64,000 nt of DNA, taken from the NCBI RefSeq assembly GCF_900142925.1, contig NZ_FRCN01000018.1, positions 110,090-174,089 on the forward strand, read 5' to 3'. Shown in pieces: positions 18,389 to 25,754 of the stretch. Every line of letters begins with the position of its first letter. The stretch's first letter is position 1. The translations under genes were made by a program, and so were the position numbers. The notes beneath the pieces were generated by a model that had not been told where the DNA came from, made no database searches, and saw only the letters and a list, made by a program, of their open reading frames with translations. The stretch comes from Chitinophaga sp. CF418. GTDB lineage: Bacteria > Bacteroidota > Bacteroidia > Chitinophagales > Chitinophagaceae.

Positions 18389-18670
18389 ATGGCAAAGTTA
18401 CCCAAGTTTATGATTGCAGATGATCCAGTTACGGATCCTGACAATGAATATATCTTTCATACCGAGCAGCCACGTTTCTTCGCTAAACGGGTAGAAGAAG
18501 ACGAGGAGAAAGCTTATATTGATATTGTGGCAGAGGTTGATAATGTGGATGAGTTTTTCAAAAATGCTCCCGGTAAGAAAGAAGAACTGCTCGACCAGCT
18601 GGAAGAGTGGTATTATTCCTATCTGGAATGGCTGGAAGAAGATGAGTATGACGACGAAGACGAAGAATAA
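18389..18670 (+). CDS. Small acidic conserved protein of unknown function
   Basis: A 93-residue strongly acidic protein (C-terminus LEWLEEDEYDDEDEE) without signal peptide or membrane segment. The N-terminus contains IADDPVTDPDNEYIFHTEQP and RFFAKRV, then a helix with EELLDQLEEWYYSYLEW. A canonical promoter precedes it and a hairpin follows it, so it is a real, separately transcribed gene. No family with known function recognised. Confidence 0.75.
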   Translation: MAKLPKFMIADDPVTDPDNEYIFHTEQPRFFAKRVEEDEEKAYIDIVAEVDNVDEFFKNAPGKKEELLDQLEEWYYSYLEWLEEDEYDDEDEE

Positions 18671-18693
18671 CTGATCAGTTAAAAAATTATTAA

Positions 18694-18717
18694 GAAAGTC
18701 AGCATATGCTGGCTTTC
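18694..18717 (+). terminator. Hairpin terminator
   Basis: GAAAGTCAGCATATGCTGGCTTTC is near-perfectly self-complementary (one G-T pair). It sits 24 bp after the acidic protein stop. Confidence 0.6.
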
Positions 18718-18742
18718 GCTGTTTAGACACCATGCTTTTGAT

Positions 18743-19531
18743 ATGACCGAACTTAACTTATACCAGGTAGATGCTTTTACAAACCATGTTTTTGGTGGTA
18801 ACCCGGCCTGTGTTGTACCCCTGGAAACCTGGCTGCCTGATGAGCAGTTGTTGCTGCTGGCAAGGGAAAATGCGGTAGCGGAAACTGCTTTTTTCATTCC
18901 CGGAGGGGAGGGTTTCGCTTTACGCTGGTTCACCCCTGAAATAGAAATGGACCTCTGTGGGCATGCTACATTGGCAACAGCGCATGTGATAAAAACAATC
19001 CTTGGTTATAAGAAGGATAAAATACTGTTTAGCTCCGCCAGTGGACAGCTGGAGGTTAGTTTTAAGGATGACCTGTATGTGCTGGATTTCCCTTCCCGGA
19101 AACCGGTGAAAGCGGTCCTGCCGGATATTATTAGCAACGCCCTTGACAGGCAGCCGCTGGCTGTCTTAAAGGCCAGGGATTATGTGCTGGTCTATGGCGC
19201 TGAAAGCGACATACGGGATATCAGGATCGACAGGCAGGTCCTGGACCAGATCAACCTGGACCCCGGAGGGGTAATTGTTACTGCACAGGGGAGCGACTGC
19301 GATTTCGTGTCCCGCTATTTTACGCCACAGGCTTCTATACTGGAAGACCCTGTTACCGGATCGGCTCATTGTTCACTGATACCTTATTGGAGTGAGCGTT
19401 TACAGAAGAAGGAATTAAGCGCCCGGCAATTGTCCGAAAGGGTAGGAACACTCTATTGCACGGATATGGGGGAACGTGTGCTGATAGCTGGCAATGCGCG
19501 TACTTATTCGGCAGGAAAATGCTGGATATGA
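18743..19531 (+). CDS. PhzF family isomerase/epimerase
   Basis: A 262-residue cytoplasmic protein of the PhzF/DapF fold. LYQVDAFTNHVFGGNPACVV forms the N-terminus, the catalytic Glu is E47 in NAVAETAFF, the glycine-rich DLCGHATLATAHV follows, and the second half carries EDPVTGSAHC. Family members isomerise small acids such as trans-2,3-dihydro-3-hydroxyanthranilate, but no phenazine genes are nearby, so the substrate is unknown. A clean terminator follows; it forms a single-gene unit. Confidence 0.9.
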   Translation: MTELNLYQVDAFTNHVFGGNPACVVPLETWLPDEQLLLLARENAVAETAFFIPGGEGFALRWFTPEIEMDLCGHATLATAHVIKTILGYKKDKILFSSASGQLEVSFKDDLYVLDFPSRKPVKAVLPDIISNALDRQPLAVLKARDYVLVYGAESDIRDIRIDRQVLDQINLDPGGVIVTAQGSDCDFVSRYFTPQASILEDPVTGSAHCSLIPYWSERLQKKELSARQLSERVGTLYCTDMGERVLIAGNARTYSAGKCWI

Positions 19532-19554
19532 CATTTTATAAAATAAACAGATTT

Positions 19555-19586
19555 AAAAAAGGGGCTATATTTTGAGCCCCTTTTTT
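19555..19586 (+). terminator. Rho-independent terminator
   Basis: AAAAAAGGGGCT at 19555-19566 pairs with AGCCCCTTTTTT at 19575-19586 around an 8-base loop. Confidence 0.93.
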
Positions 19587-19594
19587 ATTGGTTC

Positions 19595-19726
19595 AAGCTT
19601 GCATATGAGTTGCATATGACCAGGATATTCCTCCGTTCTTCCTCCGTTCTTCCTCCGTTTTTCCTCCGTTTTTAACGGAAGAAGAACGGAAGAATATCCT
19701 GGTCATATGCAACTTGTATCCAGCTT
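19595..19726. repeat. Long hairpin containing four tandem 11-bp repeats
   Basis: A perfect 23-bp inverted repeat has arms 19608-19630 and 19692-19714, and the outer flanks 19595-19607 and 19715-19726 still pair partly. Inside the left arm and loop lie four exact-phase 11-bp units at 19628-19638, 19639-19649, 19650-19660 and 19661-19671 (TTCCTCCGTTC twice, TTCCTCCGTTT twice). Right-arm bases 19674-19691 (AACGGAAGAAGAACGGAA) pair with the first two units, with few mismatches. There is no open reading frame. It may be a structured RNA, a mobile palindromic repeat of the REP/MITE kind, or a slippage product at a cruciform. Confidence 0.8.
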
Positions 19727-19956
19727 AAATGGGCATGCTGACTTTGCCATAATAACCACGAAAGGGTCTTATAACTGGATTAAGGGCCTTTATGTCAGGA
19801 TTAAGGGCTTTCGTATACATTGTTTTAAACCGGGTTGAGATCTTTCCTAACATTGCACCGTGAATCACGGTTGTGCATACCCTTCTACCACCAGATGACA
19901 ATGCATGTAAGGCCTAAATCAATGATTTTTTACAATTCCGGCGCCCCTGCCCCCGG

Positions 19957-19964
19957 TAACTTTG
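19957..19964 (+). promoter_or_regulatory. Candidate -7 box upstream of the SnoaL-ABM gene
   Basis: TAACTTTG matches TAnnTTTG, 15 bp before the ATG at 19980. No exact -33 element found. Confidence 0.4.
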
Positions 19965-19979
19965 TAAAAACAAAAATCA

Positions 19980-20771
19980 ATGAAAAGCTTACTATACCTG
20001 GTATCAGCGATGTTGTTATCCCAGATGACCATCGCCCAGGTTGCAAACAAAAAGGAGGTTAATATGCAAAACAAAGAAGTAATCAGCAGACTCTATGACG
20101 AGGCAATGAACAAAAGAAATACAGCGTTACTGCCTGAGTTAATATCTGCCGCTTATGACGGCCCCAATTTTAAACAGGTGGTTACCGGATTAATTGAAGC
20201 TTTCCCGGACGCACAGTGGGTAGTGAAAGATGTGGTTGCTGAAGGTAATAAGGTGGTTGTATTTCAGCAATTCCAGGGTACACACCGTGGTACATTCCAA
20301 CATATCCCGGCTACCGGAAGAAGAGTAGCAAGTGATGGTGTGGTGGCATATGAATTGAAGGATGGCAAAGTCATTCATAGCGAAACACTTACCAATCGCT
20401 TAGGTTTTTTACAGGAACTGGGAGTACTGCCTAAAGAGCTCATTGGTACTCCGGACAATGTGATTTTCATCGATAAATTCATTGTTCCTGCTACGGCCAC
20501 AAATGAGTTCCTGGAGAGAGTAAAGATTAACCGCGATCTTATCAAAACACTGCCCGGTTTCATCAGGGATGCTGCGTACTCTCGTACAGATAATGAAGGT
20601 AACCTGATTTTTGTAACAGTAGCTGTATGGGCCAATAAGGCTGCATTCGAGCAGGCGAGGGAAACAGTGCAGGTAGCGTATAAGAAGGAAGGATTTGACA
20701 TGCCGGAGATGTTAAAGCGCCTGGACATAACTATTGACAGGGGAGTTTATAAGGAGCTTTTAGCCCAATAA
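19980..20771 (+). CDS. Exported SnoaL-like cyclase / antibiotic biosynthesis monooxygenase fusion
   Basis: A 263-residue two-domain protein. The N-terminal segment MKSLLYLVSAMLLSQMTIAQ is a signal peptide. Residues about 28-145 are a SnoaL-like ester cyclase domain (VISRLYDEAMNKRNTALLPEL, VVVFQQFQGTHRGTFQHIPATGRR). Residues about 155-255 are a dimeric ferredoxin-like ABM domain (FIDKFIVPATATNEFLERV, LPGFIRDAAYSRTD). Both domain types usually occur singly in the cytoplasm, so an exported fusion is unusual. No substrate can be named. A second in-frame ATG at 20064 (MQNKEVISRLYDEA) would give a cytoplasmic version; the -7 box and hydrophobic N-terminus favour 19980. Confidence 0.8.
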   Translation: MKSLLYLVSAMLLSQMTIAQVANKKEVNMQNKEVISRLYDEAMNKRNTALLPELISAAYDGPNFKQVVTGLIEAFPDAQWVVKDVVAEGNKVVVFQQFQGTHRGTFQHIPATGRRVASDGVVAYELKDGKVIHSETLTNRLGFLQELGVLPKELIGTPDNVIFIDKFIVPATATNEFLERVKINRDLIKTLPGFIRDAAYSRTDNEGNLIFVTVAVWANKAAFEQARETVQVAYKKEGFDMPEMLKRLDITIDRGVYKELLAQ

Positions 20772-20876
20772 AGGCAGAGATGGAGGGGCGGCAATATAGG
20801 CTGTTTACGACATCAGGATGTTATGCAGCACATGCTATGTGATGATGTAAAGGCAGTGATATTTGGCTGATAAGAT

Positions 20877-20884
20877 TAACTTTG
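20877..20884 (+). promoter_or_regulatory. -7 promoter box of the nitrilase operon
   Basis: TAACTTTG lies 20 bp before ATG 20905. It sits inside the longer open frame from 20863, which supports 20905 as the true start. Confidence 0.5.
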
Positions 20885-20904
20885 CATCTTACAAAGCCCT
20901 GCAT

Positions 20905-21693
20905 ATGAAAATTGCTTTAGCTTCCCCTCCCTTTCCAAAGTCCATCAGTGACGGGCTATTCTGGCTCGAAAAATTAGTAAAAGATGCAGCCGTTGCGCAG
21001 GCGGAGATTATCTGCTTTCCTGAATCATATCTTCCTGGTTATCCGGGCATGGGATATGAAGCCGATGATCGCAAACAGGAAAGATTGCAGGCAGCATTGG
21101 ATAAAGTATGTGCAATTGCTTCCGAAAATTCAATTGCTATTATAGTCCCAATGGATTGGCATTATGAAGGAAAATTGCTGAATGTAGCTTTTGTGATTTC
21201 TGCCAGCGGGGAAGTGTTAGGTTTCCAATCCAAGAACCAGTTAGATCCTACAGAAGATAATATGTGGGAGGCAGGTACCGGGCGGCAGCTCTTTGAAATC
21301 AATGGTGTGAAATTCGGTATTACCATTTGTCATGAAGGGTTCCGTTATCCTGAATCTGTCAGATGGTCCGCGCAGCGGGATGCTAAGATTGTATTTTTTC
21401 CTCACTTTGGAGGAAGTAATACGGCCGGTGTGCTGCCTAAGGTGTGGGGTAGTAAAGAGAATCCTTACTATGAAAAAGCAATCATGCTGAGAGCAATGGA
21501 AAACACCATTTATATGGCAAGCTCCAATTATGCGTCTCTTTATCCTGATGCTGCGTCTTCAGTAGTGGCGCCTGATGGAACCTGTATCAAACATGAAGCT
21601 TATGGCAGAACTGGTGTGATAGTTGTTGATATTGATCCTTCCCGGGCGACGGGGTTGCTGGCGAAGCGATTCAAGAATACACTTTACAATTGA
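20905..21693 (+). CDS. Nitrilase superfamily (carbon-nitrogen) hydrolase
   Basis: A 262-residue cytoplasmic C-N hydrolase with the complete Glu-Lys-Cys triad: E40 in CFPESYLPGYPG, K110 in SKNQLDPTEDNMW, and C142 in ITICHEGFRYPE. The start is set at the ATG 20905, just after a -7 box; upstream in-frame codons belong to the promoter. Members act on nitriles, amides or carbamoyl groups. It is followed 29 bp later by an isochorismatase-fold hydrolase, so the pair may process one nitrogenous compound; the compound is not evident. Confidence 0.92.
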   Translation: MKIALASPPFPKSISDGLFWLEKLVKDAAVAQAEIICFPESYLPGYPGMGYEADDRKQERLQAALDKVCAIASENSIAIIVPMDWHYEGKLLNVAFVISASGEVLGFQSKNQLDPTEDNMWEAGTGRQLFEINGVKFGITICHEGFRYPESVRWSAQRDAKIVFFPHFGGSNTAGVLPKVWGSKENPYYEKAIMLRAMENTIYMASSNYASLYPDAASSVVAPDGTCIKHEAYGRTGVIVVDIDPSRATGLLAKRFKNTLYN

Positions 21694-21722
21694 TAGTATA
21701 TAATCATTAAAAGCTCAGGAAA

Positions 21723-22286
21723 ATGGACACAAATAATCAGCACACAGCACTGTTAGTAATGGATATGCAGACGGCAGTTATCAGCTCCCTGCCGGATTAC
21801 AATGAGATCACTGGTAACGTAGCAAAGGCAATTGCATTTGCCCGTTCCAAAAATATTCCTGTTCTGTTTGCGGTTGTTAGTTTCCGGCCTGGCATGCCTG
21901 AAGTCAGTATGAACAACAAGCTTTTTGCTGCGAGTAAAGAAAGGGCGAAAAATATGAAGGGAGGAAGTATGCTGAATATTGATGAAGCAGTCGTTCCATT
22001 GCCGGATGAAATTGTTGTTGAGAAACGCCGCATCAGTGCATTTACAGGAAGTGATCTTGAAGTAGTGCTCCGTGCGCAGGGTATCCAGCATCTTGTGCTT
22101 ACTGGTGTATCAACGAGTGGAGTGGTATTATCCACTTTGCGTGAAGCTGCTGATAAGGATTATCGTATTACTGTATTGTCAGACTGTTGTACTGACAGGG
22201 ATAGGGAGGTGCATACGGTGCTTGTGAATAAGGTGTTTCAGTCTAATGCAACGGTCGTTACACTGGAGGAATGGAGCCGTAGCTAA
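21723..22286 (+). CDS. Isochorismatase-fold hydrolase lacking the catalytic Cys
   Basis: A 187-residue protein of the cysteine-hydrolase (isochorismatase) fold. D14 in LLVMDMQTAV and K101 in VVEKRRISAF are present, with the family motif LTGVSTSGVVLSTLREAADKDYR. At the position of the nucleophilic Cys, the sequence has Gly133 (VSTSGVV), as in true isochorismatases and PhzD, which hydrolyse without a covalent thiol. An amidase role is therefore less likely than vinyl-ether hydrolysis or another reaction. Likely co-transcribed with the nitrilase (29-bp gap). Its stop lies 3 bp from the stop of the convergent gene at 22290. Confidence 0.85.
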   Translation: MDTNNQHTALLVMDMQTAVISSLPDYNEITGNVAKAIAFARSKNIPVLFAVVSFRPGMPEVSMNNKLFAASKERAKNMKGGSMLNIDEAVVPLPDEIVVEKRRISAFTGSDLEVVLRAQGIQHLVLTGVSTSGVVLSTLREAADKDYRITVLSDCCTDRDREVHTVLVNKVFQSNATVVTLEEWSRS

Positions 22287-22289
22287 TAG

Positions 22290-22943
22290 TTACAGCATTT
22301 TCCCGACCCATTTCTTTGTCTCATCTATCAGCAGTGACATCACGTCTTTTTTACCCGCTTTAAAAGAATGATCTGCTCCTTCCAATTTTACCAGCGTCGC
22401 TTTCCGCAGAGAGGCGCATACGGTTTCAATCAGGTCCCAGGTGGCCAGTGTATCTTTTGAGCCCTGTAGGAAAAGCATGGGTATCTTTATCTCTTTCAGA
22501 TGATCGGCACGCTCTATAGAGGGTTTACCAGCCGGATGGAGCGGAAAACCATAGAAGACGAGCCCCGCAACTTTACTGTCCGGATGGGCTGCCAGGTATT
22601 GTGAGCTCATTCTTCCACCGAAAGATTTGCCGGAGGCGAACAAGGGTAGTTTAGGCGCTAATTCATGCGCTTTCTTGATAGCAGCCTCTATTGTTGCATG
22701 CGCAACCGCTGGTGAATCAGGTCTGCCTTTTTTATTCTCAGTAAAGGGGAAATTGAATCGTAAAGTGGCGATGCCTGCTTCTGAAAGAGCATTGGCCAAT
22801 GTTTCCATGAAGATATGGTCCATACCGGCTCCTGCTCCATGCGCCAGTGTGAAGATACATTCAGGCCTGGCCGGAGCGATGTACCTGGCGGAGACTGTGC
22901 CTATAGCAGGAGATACGTCTAGTTTGAATGATTGTGTACTCAT
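22290..22943 (-). CDS. Alpha/beta hydrolase, TEX30/KANL3-like
   Basis: A 217-residue alpha/beta hydrolase. LAHGAGAGMDH is the oxyanion-hole turn, the nucleophile elbow is GKSFGGR, an acid follows in LQGSKDTLA and the histidine in GADHSFK. The arrangement matches the small cytosolic dienelactone-hydrolase/TEX30-like group. The substrate is unknown. It has its own promoter box on the minus strand and no terminator hairpin between it and the convergent isochorismatase-like gene. Confidence 0.88.
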   Translation of the reverse strand: MSTQSFKLDVSPAIGTVSARYIAPARPECIFTLAHGAGAGMDHIFMETLANALSEAGIATLRFNFPFTENKKGRPDSPAVAHATIEAAIKKAHELAPKLPLFASGKSFGGRMSSQYLAAHPDSKVAGLVFYGFPLHPAGKPSIERADHLKEIKIPMLFLQGSKDTLATWDLIETVCASLRKATLVKLEGADHSFKAGKKDVMSLLIDETKKWVGKML

Positions 22944-22950
22944 GGTGGGA

Positions 22951-22958
22951 CAAAGTTA
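22951..22958 (-). promoter_or_regulatory. Candidate -7 box for the alpha/beta hydrolase
   Basis: On the minus strand this is TAACTTTG (TAnnTTTG), only 7 bp before the start codon, implying a very short leader. Confidence 0.4.
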
Positions 22959-23051
22959 AAAGATATTGAGGTTATACATGATGATTGGTGGTCTTCATAA
23001 TGCGGAATTATACTTGTCCGGTAATACTAAAATAACTGGTTTGTATACAAA

Positions 23052-23080
23052 CAAAAAAGCCAGCAAATTTGCTGACTTTT
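23052..23080 (-). terminator. Terminator after tRNA-Arg(CCT)
   Basis: A CAGCAAATTTGCTG palindrome core with flanking complementary bases. On the minus strand the stem is followed by CTTTTTTG. Confidence 0.75.
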
Positions 23081-23085
23081 CTTCG

Positions 23086-23157
23086 TAGCCCGGACAAGAA
23101 TCGAACTTGTATCTAAAGTTTAGGAAACTTCTATTCTATCCATTGAACTACCGGGCC
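23086..23157 (-). tRNA. tRNA-Arg (anticodon CCT)
   Basis: A 72-nt cloverleaf on the minus strand: acceptor GGCCCGG pairs with CCGGGCT (one G-U pair), D-arm GTTC/GAAT, anticodon stem GAAGT/ACTTT with loop TTCCTAA (anticodon CCT, reads AGG), T-arm ACAAG-TTCGATT-CTTGT, discriminator A. CCA is not encoded. It lies downstream of the acyl-CoA ligase gene on the same strand and ends before a hairpin terminator. Confidence 0.93.
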
Positions 23158-23245
23158 ATAGGGCAGAACCCTAAAGTGGAGTGCAAAAGTAAACGTTTTT
23201 TACATATTTCGAGCACCCAGCCCAAAATTTGCCTCTCTTACACTG

Positions 23246-25027
23246 CTAATTATAAATTTTCTCAATCTGTTGATCGTATTTCTGCGTGATCACTTTCCGC
23301 TTTACTTTAAGAGTAGGGGAAAGCTCTCCGTTGGCGATCGTCCATTCCTTCGGCAGCAGTTCGAACTTCTTGATCTGCTCTATATGGCTGAAATATTGGT
23401 TATATTTCTCAACAACCTGTTGGTAAAGTTGTTGAATGTCATTGTTTTGGAGTAATTCTCCAGGAGAAGAAAAATGGAGCCCTTTTTTAGCTGCCCAGCT
23501 CTCCAGTTGTGGGAAAGAGGGAACGATCAGGGCGCCGGTAAATTTACGGCCTTCACCTACCACCATGATCTGCTCAATGAAAGGCGATTCCTTGAATTTA
23601 TTCTCTATAGGCTGCGGAGCCACGAACTTGCCTCCGGAGGTCTTGAAGAGCTCCTTTTTGCGGTCTGTGATCTTCAGGAACTGATTGTTGACGAGTACGC
23701 CGATATCGCCGGTATGGAACCAGCCGTTTGTAATAGCGTCGGCGGTCAGGTCGGGGCGTTTGTAGTATCCGAGTGTAATGTTAGGCCCTTTGCACAGGAT
23801 CTCGCCGTCTTCCGCTAATTTGACTTCCACATTGCTGATGAGCGGGCCTACTGTACCAAACATGCGGTCTTTCACATCTACACGGTTAACGCTGATCACG
23901 GGAGATGTTTCGGTAAGACCATAGCCCTCAAGAATGGGAATATTGGCAGCGGTGAATATTTTCAATAGCCTTACCTGACAGGCCGCAGAACCCACAACAA
24001 CCGCGGCGATATTACCTCCCAGGGCTTCCCGCCATTTCTTGAATACAAGTTTATTGGCGATGGACAACTGGAAGTTATACCACCAGCCTAATGATTTATT
24101 GATCTCATATTTCTTGCCCAGTTCTACCGACCAGAAGAAAAGCGCACGTTTGATACCCTTTAGCTCCAGCCCTTTGGACATGATCTTTTCATATACTTTT
24201 TCGAGCAGCCGCGGTACGGTAGTAAAGATGCTTGGTTTAACCTCGCGCAGGTTGTCGGCGATGGTATCCATGCTTTCTGCATAGTAGATAGGTACTCCTG
24301 CAGTAAGGTATACATAAGTCACCATACGTTCGAAAACGTGATTGAGCGGCAGGAAACTGAGCGCTCTGGCTTCCTGGCTTACCGGCAGATAAGGGATACA
24401 TGCCATCACATTGCTCATAATATTCCTGTGATTCAGCATGACACCTTTAGGCGTACCTGTAGTACCCGAAGTATAGATGATAGTGGCCAGTTGCTCAGGA
24501 TCTATCTTTTCCCTGATAGCTTTTATCTTTTCAATATCCTCCTGTTTAGCCATATCAGGGATCTCACTCCAGTGGCGGCAGCCTGCTATTTTGGTAAAGG
24601 AGAAGATCTCTTTGAGATGGGATAATTTATGACGTATAGGTGTGATCTTGTCAAACATGTCCTGCCCGCTCACGAACAGAATAGAAGCACCCGAATCATT
24701 CAGGATGAACTCTGTCTCATGCTCGCTGATTGTTGGATACAATGGCGCCAATACCGCACCAGCCTGTTGACAGGCAAGGTCTGTCAGCATCCATTCAGGA
24801 CGGTTAGGGGATACTATGGCAATCTTGTCCGAGCCTTCAGGAGTTGCGTCTCCCTTGCCTATGCCAAGCTGCAACAGCCCTGCGCTAAAACGGAGCGTAA
24901 TATCGGCTACTTCCTGTGTGCTGTACTTTTTCCAGACATTGTTTTCTTTTCCTACCAGCATGTCTGACTTGGGGAAATTTTTTAGCTGGTGCTCAATGAC
25001 ATCAAATAATCTGCGTGGCTGCTCCAT
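23246..25027 (-). CDS. Long-chain acyl-CoA synthetase (AMP-forming)
   Basis: A 593-residue ANL-superfamily ligase that would activate fatty acids as acyl-AMP and then acyl-CoA. The AMP-binding P-loop is IIYTSGTTGTPKGV (about 185-198), followed by LSFLPLNHVFERM, the A5-type motif EGYGLTETSP, and the hinge ITDRKKELFKTSGGK (about 470). Length and the PLNHVFE motif match the FadD15/FAA1-like long-chain group. Supplies acyl-CoA for lipid synthesis or degradation; no beta-oxidation genes are adjacent. Start is ATG at 25027. Confidence 0.93.
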   Translation of the reverse strand: MEQPRRLFDVIEHQLKNFPKSDMLVGKENNVWKKYSTQEVADITLRFSAGLLQLGIGKGDATPEGSDKIAIVSPNRPEWMLTDLACQQAGAVLAPLYPTISEHETEFILNDSGASILFVSGQDMFDKITPIRHKLSHLKEIFSFTKIAGCRHWSEIPDMAKQEDIEKIKAIREKIDPEQLATIIYTSGTTGTPKGVMLNHRNIMSNVMACIPYLPVSQEARALSFLPLNHVFERMVTYVYLTAGVPIYYAESMDTIADNLREVKPSIFTTVPRLLEKVYEKIMSKGLELKGIKRALFFWSVELGKKYEINKSLGWWYNFQLSIANKLVFKKWREALGGNIAAVVVGSAACQVRLLKIFTAANIPILEGYGLTETSPVISVNRVDVKDRMFGTVGPLISNVEVKLAEDGEILCKGPNITLGYYKRPDLTADAITNGWFHTGDIGVLVNNQFLKITDRKKELFKTSGGKFVAPQPIENKFKESPFIEQIMVVGEGRKFTGALIVPSFPQLESWAAKKGLHFSSPGELLQNNDIQQLYQQVVEKYNQYFSHIEQIKKFELLPKEWTIANGELSPTLKVKRKVITQKYDQQIEKIYN

Positions 25028-25095
25028 ATTGTAGATCTGGCTTACGTTAAGTACCTTTTATCAAGGTAGTGGAATTTATAAGGGAGGAGGGGTTT

Positions 25096-25386
25096 TTATA
25101 TGCCCCTGCGTTGCTTTTCCTCCTGCAATTTTTCATATTCTCTTGCTGCATCTCCGAATGGATCGCGATGCCAGGCTTTAAAGTACTGGAATGCCAATGC
25201 AAGTCCCCAGCCAATTCCAGGCCATACAGGCCACGGCGTACCGCCATATTGATAGGCGTTTGTCGCCAGCCAGACTGCCCACAAAAATGCATTCGTAACG
25301 AGGTAGATAATAAGCGAAGTTTTGAACTTCGCCCTCAATTGAGCGATTTTCCAAAGTTGTTGGTCGCGTTGAGAATTTGGTTCCAT
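25096..25386 (-). CDS. 2TM domain protein
   Basis: A 96-residue inner-membrane protein. The start is placed at MEPNSQRDQQLWKIA (25386) rather than the longer frame at 25479. Two transmembrane helices (about 23-43, SLIIYLVTNAFLWAVWL, and 49-67, WPVWPGIGWGLALAFQYF) are followed by a short cytoplasmic tail with KAWHRDPF and EYEKLQEEK. This is the Bacteroidota 2TM domain, often seen alone or fused to histidine kinases. Function unknown. Confidence 0.8.
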   Translation of the reverse strand: MEPNSQRDQQLWKIAQLRAKFKTSLIIYLVTNAFLWAVWLATNAYQYGGTPWPVWPGIGWGLALAFQYFKAWHRDPFGDAAREYEKLQEEKQRRGI

Positions 25387-25754
25387 ATGTATAAGATTTA
25401 AGCCCCGATTAAATGTAGTAATTTTTCCTGAATAGTACCAGCTGGCAGAGGGATAGCAATAAAAAAGAGGTAAAAACATTGTCCAGCCTGGAACTGCAAT
25501 GCTATTTCAGCAGCAATATATAATTTTGGTTAACGACCTGACGGACAGACTGCATAACGCGATACAAAATATTTTTCCCGGCATTCCACGAATCACACAT
25601 AAACATATTGGTTAAACTTCATTGCATATACATACTAAAGATTGTGTCTTAATGGTTATTTAATTGATGAAACCCAGAGCGTTTTATCTAATAATGCACT
25701 CACCAGTCCCTGGTGACAAGATCCGTTTTGCCAACAGGGACCAGTGAGCTGGTT
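25387..25754. other. Intergenic region 25387-25754
   Basis: A 368-bp AT-rich gap between two minus-strand genes. Apart from the terminator-like hairpin at 25699-25748, no open frame, tRNA or clear promoter was found. Confidence 0.6.
25699..25748 (-). terminator. Hairpin downstream of the Fsr-like transporter gene
   Basis: Fourteen-base arms at 25699-25712 and 25735-25748. On the minus strand both internal mismatches become G-U pairs, so the stem is stable only in RNA made from that strand. It begins 7 bp after the transporter stop. No long U run follows. Confidence 0.6.

Larger units (their letters stand above)
19532..19979. other. Intergenic region 19532-19979
   Basis: This 448-bp gap holds the PhzF terminator, the repeat hairpin, a direct repeat GGATTAAGGGC (two copies between about 19770 and 19815) and the promoter of the next gene. 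The weak frame 19835-20062 runs into the following gene and has no codon or family support, so no gene is called. Confidence 0.6.

Noticed and set aside
19595..19726. CRISPR array or retron msr/msd for the 11-bp repeats
   Set aside because: Repeats are directly adjacent without spacers, and no cas or reverse transcriptase gene is nearby.
19835..20062. Short plus-strand frame overlapping the start of the SnoaL-ABM gene
   Set aside because: It lies across the promoter and signal peptide of the following gene and has no family features.
20863..20904. Upstream start of the nitrilase at TTG 20863
   Set aside because: This segment includes the TAACTTTG promoter box, and the protein family begins at the following Met (MKIALASPPF).
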